A stretch of DNA of 9,057 nt from Candidatus Uhrbacteria bacterium CG_4_9_14_3_um_filter_36_7. Its GTDB lineage: Bacteria; Patescibacteriota; Patescibacteriia; UBA9934; GWF2-40-263. Shown here piece after piece: positions 6,394 to 9,057 of the stretch; position 1 is the stretch's first letter, and the number at the start of each line of letters is the position of its first letter. A program made the position numbers and the translations under genes. Where the stretch lies: assembly GCA_002791255.1 (NCBI GenBank), contig PFWS01000021.1:1-9057 (forward strand), in the 5' to 3' direction. The notes beneath the pieces are model-generated. The model had not been told where the DNA came from. It did no database searches and saw only the letters and a list, made by a program, of their open reading frames with translations.

Positions 6394-6849
6394 TCAGTCC
6401 GCGTAGTAGTCGCCATTGGGAACGATGTTCCCGCTGGCGTCTTTGCGAACCGCAAACAGGAAGGAGCTGGCCGAGCCCTGCTCGGCACAGAAATCATCAG
6501 CGACCTCAGAACCGGCGTTGTCTATACAAACACTGCCGTTCTGAATCCAGACGAAATCTGCGGTCGAGCATGATCCTGTCGACAAGGCCTGGCCACCAGA
6601 TCCCAACGAGCTCACGAGTGTGAATTCGTAGTCTCCGGTTGCCACTGCCGACATGTCCCAGCAGAAAGCCCGATCCGACCTTGGGGTCAACTTGAAGGTA
6701 TCCTGAAGACACCAGTTCAAGCTTCCCCCGTAACCGAGCACATAGGCCGGATTCGACTGGTAGACCGATCCCTGCGAGAACAGAACCGGGGAGACACAAA
6801 CAGAACTGGTCTCGATCCAGACACTCTGGCAGAAGCCGTACGCATCCGC
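6394..6849 (-). other. Unrecognised Cys-containing C-terminal domain with an internal duplication
   Basis: This domain follows the partial eighth metal-binding repeat. VWIETSSVC (6796-6822) and VWIQNGSVC (6526-6552) are two copies of one nine-residue motif about 80 residues apart. Several further cysteines (in FCQS, NWCLQD, AFCWDM, GSCS and DFCAEQ) suggest a disulfide-bonded extracellular beta domain. I do not recognise the family. Confidence 0.6.
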
Positions 6850-8610
6850 CTGACCGATGTCTTCATCCGCATCGTCGCAATCCTTGCTATTGGTTACGTA
6901 ACCCGTTGGCTTTACAGCGCAGGTTGTAACCGTCTTGCTTAGATTGCCCAGCCCGTCTGCGTCCGCGTCCTGGTAGTAGGTCGTCCCCACCCCCTCCTCG
7001 TCGATCTGCAGATCACAGTCATTGTCCTGCCCATCGCAGATCTCAGAAGCGCCAGGGTAGATGGTTGGGTCATCATCATCGCAGTCGCCCGCGGCTTCAG
7101 ACTTCCCGTCACCATCGTCGTCCCCGCTCGAGGTTCCTTCGTCGACGATCCCATCGCAGTCATTGTCCACCCCGTCCGAAACCTCCGTAGCTCCGGGATG
7201 GATGGCTGCATCGGAATCATTACAATCGCCCGAAACACTTACGTAACCAACCGGCTGGGCGCAAGCCGACTGGGTGACACTGGCTGCTCCGTATCCGTCC
7301 CCGTCCGCATCCCGATACCAGGTAGTAGTCGAGACGTTTTCGTCGATGGATCCGTCGCAGTCATTGTCTTGCTGGTCGCAGAGCTCGAGGGCTCCGGGGT
7401 AGACCGACCCATCCTCATCATCACAATCCTGATCGTTTGTCACATGTTTTACACGCAACGCACAATCAGTTGTGATCTTAAAGCTGGGATTTCCGTAACC
7501 ATCCCCATCAGCGTCCGGGTACTGCGTGATATTGAGCCCCTCGTCAGCCTCTCCGTCGCAGTCCTCATCGACCGCGTCGCAGGTCTCGGCGGCTCCTGGA
7601 TGGATCGCGGCGTCCTCGTCATCACAGTCCAACTTGGCCGTAAAGCCGTCGCTGTCGCAATCTTCATCAGAGGAAACGCCATCGCAGTCGCTGTCCATGC
7701 CGTCGCAGAGCTCCGGCGCATTGGGGTACACGGTCGCATCCTCGTCGTCACAGTCGCCCGCGACGCTTGCGTATCCGTCCGGCTTCGCACAGGCCTGCGT
7801 GGTTGAGCTCGAAACCCCATACCCGTCTCCATCCGCATCGTGATAGAAAGTGACGTTTCCGGCTCCGTTGTCAATGGAACCGTCACAGTCATTATCCTTG
7901 CTATCGCAGACCTCCGTTGCTCCGGGGTAGGTCGCCGCGTCCGAATCGTCACAATCCCCACGCTCCACCGAGTACCCGTCACCATCATAGTCAGCAGGAG
8001 GAACTGGAGTCGGAGCCGGTGTCGGCGACGGGGTGACCGGAACCGGCGTGGCCGTCGGACTAACCGGAGTCTCTGTTGGGGAACACTCTTCGTCCTCCCC
8101 ATCACAGTCCTGATCGATCCCATCCTCACAGACCTCTACCGCACCCGGATAGACGCTGGCGTCCTCGTCGTCGCAGTCGACTGAATCGAAGGCACCATCA
8201 TCATCCGCATCGACATCAACAGGAGCCGGAGTTGGGGTAGGGGTCGTGATCGGGGTTGGTGTGACAGGAGCCTCGGTCGGCTCCTCGATTGTGGGCGACG
8301 GGGTGACCGGAACCGGCGTGGCCGTCGGACTGACCGGAGTCGGCGACGGAGTGACCGACGGAGCCGGGGTCGAGTCATCATCATCGCCACCCGAAGGTGG
8401 CTCCGACGAATCATCGTCCCCATCCGGCGGATTCTGAGCGGAGTTGTCTCCTGGAGTGCTGGTCTCATCCGCATCCGGCACAACCGTCGGCGTGCAGGTC
8501 GGGGTCGAGATTCCGTACCACGTGTCATCATAAACAGTGGACGAACCACATCCGACCAGAGCTGCCAGAAAAACCACCACAAACACTATCGCAAAAAACT
8601 GTCTTCTCAT
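6394..8610 (-). CDS. Secreted lipoprotein with MopE-type metal-binding repeats and an unknown C-terminal domain
   Basis: The product has 738 residues. The start is the ATG at 8610, placed by the strong ribosome binding site AGGGAGGAAG directly upstream; an in-frame TTG at 8634 lies before that site and is not used here. Residues 1-21 are a lipoprotein signal (MRRQFF, a hydrophobic core, then LVGC; Cys21 is lipidated). Next comes an Asp/Ser/Pro-rich stretch and a Pro/Thr linker (about 81-131). Seven full repeats follow, of the form DADGDGYG...DCDDEDxxxYPGAxExCDxxDNDCDG, plus an eighth lacking its second half (about 132-587). A second Pro/Thr linker separates repeats 1 and 2. These match the Pfam 'putative metal-binding motif' (Cu-binding MopE, PF11617), and the Asp-rich loops also resemble calcium-binding loops. 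The last ~150 residues are unrecognised. G+C-rich codons, a TGA stop and a strong binding site set it apart from its neighbours, suggesting transfer. Confidence 0.88.
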   Translation of the reverse strand: MRRQFFAIVFVVVFLAALVGCGSSTVYDDTWYGISTPTCTPTVVPDADETSTPGDNSAQNPPDGDDDSSEPPSGGDDDDSTPAPSVTPSPTPVSPTATPVPVTPSPTIEEPTEAPVTPTPITTPTPTPAPVDVDADDDGAFDSVDCDDEDASVYPGAVEVCEDGIDQDCDGEDEECSPTETPVSPTATPVPVTPSPTPAPTPVPPADYDGDGYSVERGDCDDSDAATYPGATEVCDSKDNDCDGSIDNGAGNVTFYHDADGDGYGVSSSTTQACAKPDGYASVAGDCDDEDATVYPNAPELCDGMDSDCDGVSSDEDCDSDGFTAKLDCDDEDAAIHPGAAETCDAVDEDCDGEADEGLNITQYPDADGDGYGNPSFKITTDCALRVKHVTNDQDCDDEDGSVYPGALELCDQQDNDCDGSIDENVSTTTWYRDADGDGYGAASVTQSACAQPVGYVSVSGDCNDSDAAIHPGATEVSDGVDNDCDGIVDEGTSSGDDDGDGKSEAAGDCDDDDPTIYPGASEICDGQDNDCDLQIDEEGVGTTYYQDADADGLGNLSKTVTTCAVKPTGYVTNSKDCDDADEDIGQADAYGFCQSVWIETSSVCVSPVLFSQGSVYQSNPAYVLGYGGSLNWCLQDTFKLTPRSDRAFCWDMSAVATGDYEFTLVSSLGSGGQALSTGSCSTADFVWIQNGSVCIDNAGSEVADDFCAEQGSASSFLFAVRKDASGNIVPNGDYYAD
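6850..8217 (-). repeat. Array of MopE-type Asp/Cys repeats in the lipoprotein
   Basis: There are seven complete repeats and one partial one. The core DCDDxD...YPGA..E.CD..D.DCDG recurs throughout; some units are short (about 40 residues) and others carry an extra DADGDGYG segment with a Cys (about 60 residues). Repeat 6 reads EVSDGVDNDCDG, with Ser (TCG at 7177-7179) in place of the conserved Cys. At DNA level the units have diverged, so duplication is old. Confidence 0.85.
8024..8071 (-). repeat. 48-bp direct repeat, copy A (Pro/Thr linker)
   Basis: It is identical to 8294-8341 at 47 of 48 positions; the one difference is A at 8062 versus G at 8332. Both copies encode the Pro/Thr linker core VSPTATPVPVTPSP. 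The near-identity contrasts with the diverged metal-binding repeats, so one linker was probably copied from the other recently. Confidence 0.9.
8294..8341 (-). repeat. 48-bp direct repeat, copy B (Pro/Thr linker)
   Basis: This is the partner of 8024-8071 and lies in the first, longer Pro/Thr linker next to the N-terminal Asp/Ser-rich region. The two copies are 270 bp apart in the same orientation and in the same reading frame, flanking metal-binding repeat 1. Recombination between them would delete that repeat without a frameshift. Confidence 0.9.
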
Positions 8611-8620
8611 CTTCCTCCCT
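8611..8620 (-). promoter_or_regulatory. Strong ribosome binding site deciding the lipoprotein start
   Basis: The minus strand reads AGGGAGGAAG immediately before the ATG at 8610. It is the only strong Shine-Dalgarno match before a confident gene in the window, and it rules out the in-frame TTG at 8634, which lies upstream of it. Confidence 0.85.
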
Positions 8621-8639
8621 TTCAAAAAAAACAAGTTAC

Positions 8640-8729
8640 TCGTCTGCCTTCCGCGTCTTCAAGAACCTAAAGCCTAAGGCCTATAGCCTAAAGCTTTTAT
8701 TCTTTTTTAAAGACCGGAAACGCAGACGA
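8640..8729. repeat. Long imperfect inverted repeat in the lipoprotein leader
   Basis: The outer arms 8641-8659 and 8710-8728 pair at 15 of 19 positions, starting with CGTCTGC/GCAGACG, and one more T/A pair extends them outward. Inside, AAGAA (8661-8665) can pair with TTCTT (8700-8704). The loop region holds a degenerate 7-mer repeat. In RNA this would be a roughly 90-nt hairpin ending about 20 bases upstream of the ribosome binding site. Confidence 0.6.
8666..8693. repeat. Four tandem degenerate 7-mers (CCTAAAG type)
   Basis: The consecutive units are CCTAAAG, CCTAAGG, CCTATAG and CCTAAAG. Each is partly self-complementary, so the array itself can fold (GGC-CTATA-GCC). It sits at the tip of the long inverted repeat at 8640-8729. 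Confidence 0.8.
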
Positions 8730-8798
8730 AAGAAAAATTTCTCTCTTCTGCGCGAGACTGGATGTGAAATCGGAGATCGGAGTTAGAAGAGCGTTCAT
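8697..8798 (-). CDS. Possible 33-codon leader ORF upstream of the lipoprotein gene
   Basis: An ATG at 8798 is preceded by GGAG with a 7-base spacer and opens a 33-residue frame ending in TAA at 8697. The peptide starts MNALLTPISDF and ends PVFKKE; it has no recognisable motif and no run of one amino acid that would suggest classic attenuation. It lies wholly within the predicted leader, and its start region falls inside the inverted repeat at 8771-8810. It could be a regulatory upstream ORF, a small protein, or chance. Confidence is low. Confidence 0.3.
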   Translation of the reverse strand: MNALLTPISDFTSSLAQKREIFLSSAFPVFKKE

Positions 8799-8810
8799 TG
8801 ACGATCTCCG
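8771..8810 (-). promoter_or_regulatory. Leader hairpin with alternative pairing around an SD/ATG
   Basis: CGGAGATCG and CGATCTCCG (8771-8779 and 8802-8810) form a perfect 9-bp inverted repeat with a 22-base loop. On the mRNA it buries the GGAG of the leader ORF and places its ATG in the loop. A competing stem, AGAGCG with CGCTCT (8809-8814 with 8788-8793), shares two bases with the first, so only one can form in full. This is a candidate riboregulatory switch, inferred from sequence alone. Confidence 0.4.
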
Positions 8811-8842
8811 CTCTCCTATTAATTTCCCAACCAGAACCCCAA

Positions 8843-8871
8843 ATTATAGCTTAAAAAACTAATTTTGTCAA
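8843..8871 (-). promoter_or_regulatory. Perfect consensus sigma-70 promoter for the lipoprotein gene
   Basis: The minus strand reads TTGACA (8871-8866), a 17-bp spacer, then TATAAT (8848-8843), an exact match to consensus in both boxes and spacing. The upstream DNA is strongly AT-rich, as in UP elements. The predicted start is near 8836, giving a leader of about 226 bases, far longer than the other leaders in this window. Confidence 0.88.
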
Positions 8872-9057
8872 CAACTTTTGGCAGATTTTTAATTTTTTCT
8901 CAAAAAAAAAATTATTTTACTAATACAAGCTAAATTTAACATATATAAAATTATCTCTATACCTAAAAAAAAGTAACCGTTCACTTTTGGGGGCCTGGAT
9001 TCCAAGTTTTGGGAGGTGAAAGATCGAGAATTTTTGGCCAAGGAAGGTTTGGACTAA
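8872..9057. other. AT-rich non-coding stretch and a G+C-richer right-hand tail
   Basis: Positions 8872-8975 are A/T runs with no supported gene. From about 8978 the plus strand turns G-rich (ACCGTTCACTTTTGGGGG, then TTTTGGGAGG) and continues to the edge. Reading frames here are short, the longest plus-strand one without a start being about 26 codons to the TAA at 9055-9057. I see no recognisable product. It may be the end of a repeat or mobile element, or the edge of a neighbouring gene outside the window. Confidence 0.4.

Noticed and set aside
6394..6396. Possible recoded UGA (glycine in Gracilibacteria-type code)
   Set aside because: Reading through would run the protein through the palindrome and terminator; all other complete genes use TAA and the terminator follows closely, so the standard code fits.
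6165..6623. Open frames on both strands over the convergent spacer and the end of the lipoprotein gene
   Set aside because: They run through a terminator, a REP-like element and the 29-bp palindrome, which yields GNGLKP/RNGFKP-like peptides in several frames; they also overlap the confident lipoprotein gene.
7061..8582. Several long open frames opposite or out of frame with the lipoprotein gene
   Set aside because: High G+C and Asp-rich repeat codons suppress stops in the other frames; the translations are repetitive Arg/Thr/Met or Ser/Val runs with no domain.
8611..8634. Upstream in-frame TTG start for the lipoprotein gene at 8634
   Set aside because: The strong ribosome binding site at 8611-8620 lies between the TTG and the ATG at 8610, and starting at 8610 gives a textbook MRRQFF lipoprotein signal.
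8666..8693. CRISPR-like array
   Set aside because: The 7-mers abut without spacers, and the Asp/Cys repeats of the lipoprotein are coding and diverged; no repeat-spacer pattern or cas gene is present.
8397..8786. 129-codon plus-strand frame across the lipoprotein N-terminus and its leader
   Set aside because: It overlaps the signal peptide, binding site, 7-mer array and inverted repeats on the opposite strand and has no recognisable domain or start signal.
8772..8794. Resemblance of AGATCGGA...AAGAGCGT to an Illumina adapter end
   Set aside because: Five to six extra bases interrupt the match, and the stretch forms part of a clean 9-bp inverted repeat with normal sequence on both sides, so adapter carry-over is unlikely.
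8935..8963. Plus-strand promoter TTTAAC-17-TATACC reading toward the right edge
   Set aside because: Only three and four of six bases match consensus, and any AT-rich stretch offers such matches; no gene is visible downstream.

Overview
The window holds two very different kinds of DNA. From the left edge to about 6196 it is AT-rich (about one third G+C in the lines I counted) and packed with housekeeping genes. From about 6197 to 8820 it is G+C-rich (one counted line reaches 70%). From about 8840 to 8975 it drops to very AT-rich non-coding DNA (about 17% G+C in one counted line).

The organism is a bacterium using the standard code: every complete operon gene ends in TAA, and the last gene ends in TGA just before a terminator. 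Compact spacing, almost no Shine-Dalgarno sequences, a dimeric (single-chain) glycyl-tRNA synthetase, a small coiled-coil protein and dispersed palindromic repeats suggest a small-genome, uncultured lineage. Candidate Phyla Radiation/Patescibacteria is my best guess. This is inference from gene style, not from a marker-gene search.

Layout. (1) Positions 1-5706, minus strand: a tight six-gene run in the order DNA polymerase III delta' subunit (holB), seven-bladed Asp-box lipoprotein, ribosome recycling factor (frr), glycyl-tRNA synthetase (glyS), M16 zinc peptidase, triosephosphate isomerase (tpiA, running off the left edge). Gaps are 3-14 bp and no internal terminator is visible, so this is very probably one operon mixing replication, translation, protein turnover and glycolysis. 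(2) Positions 5707-5818: a divergent promoter region. (3) Positions 5819-6196, plus strand: a small coiled-coil protein with a perfect 33-bp tandem repeat. (4) Positions 6197-6393: a repeat-rich convergent spacer with a REP-like element, a bidirectional terminator and a 29-bp palindrome. (5) Positions 6394-8610, minus strand: a large secreted lipoprotein with proline/threonine linkers, seven full and one partial MopE-type metal-binding repeats, and an unrecognised cysteine-containing C-terminal domain. (6) Positions 8611-8836: its long structured leader, read from a perfect consensus sigma-70 promoter at 8843-8871. (7) Positions 8872-9057: AT-rich DNA without a recognisable gene, then a G+C-richer tail at the right edge.

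The most interesting signals are these. The 29-bp palindrome in the spacer has a second, diverged copy inside the delta' gene, where it encodes ten in-frame residues (VGNGLKPLST) in a loop between conserved blocks. This looks like a dispersed palindromic element that has entered an essential gene. The lipoprotein locus differs from its neighbours in base composition, stop codon, ribosome binding site and promoter, so it looks acquired or separately evolved. Its leader carries alternative hairpins and a possible 33-codon upstream ORF.
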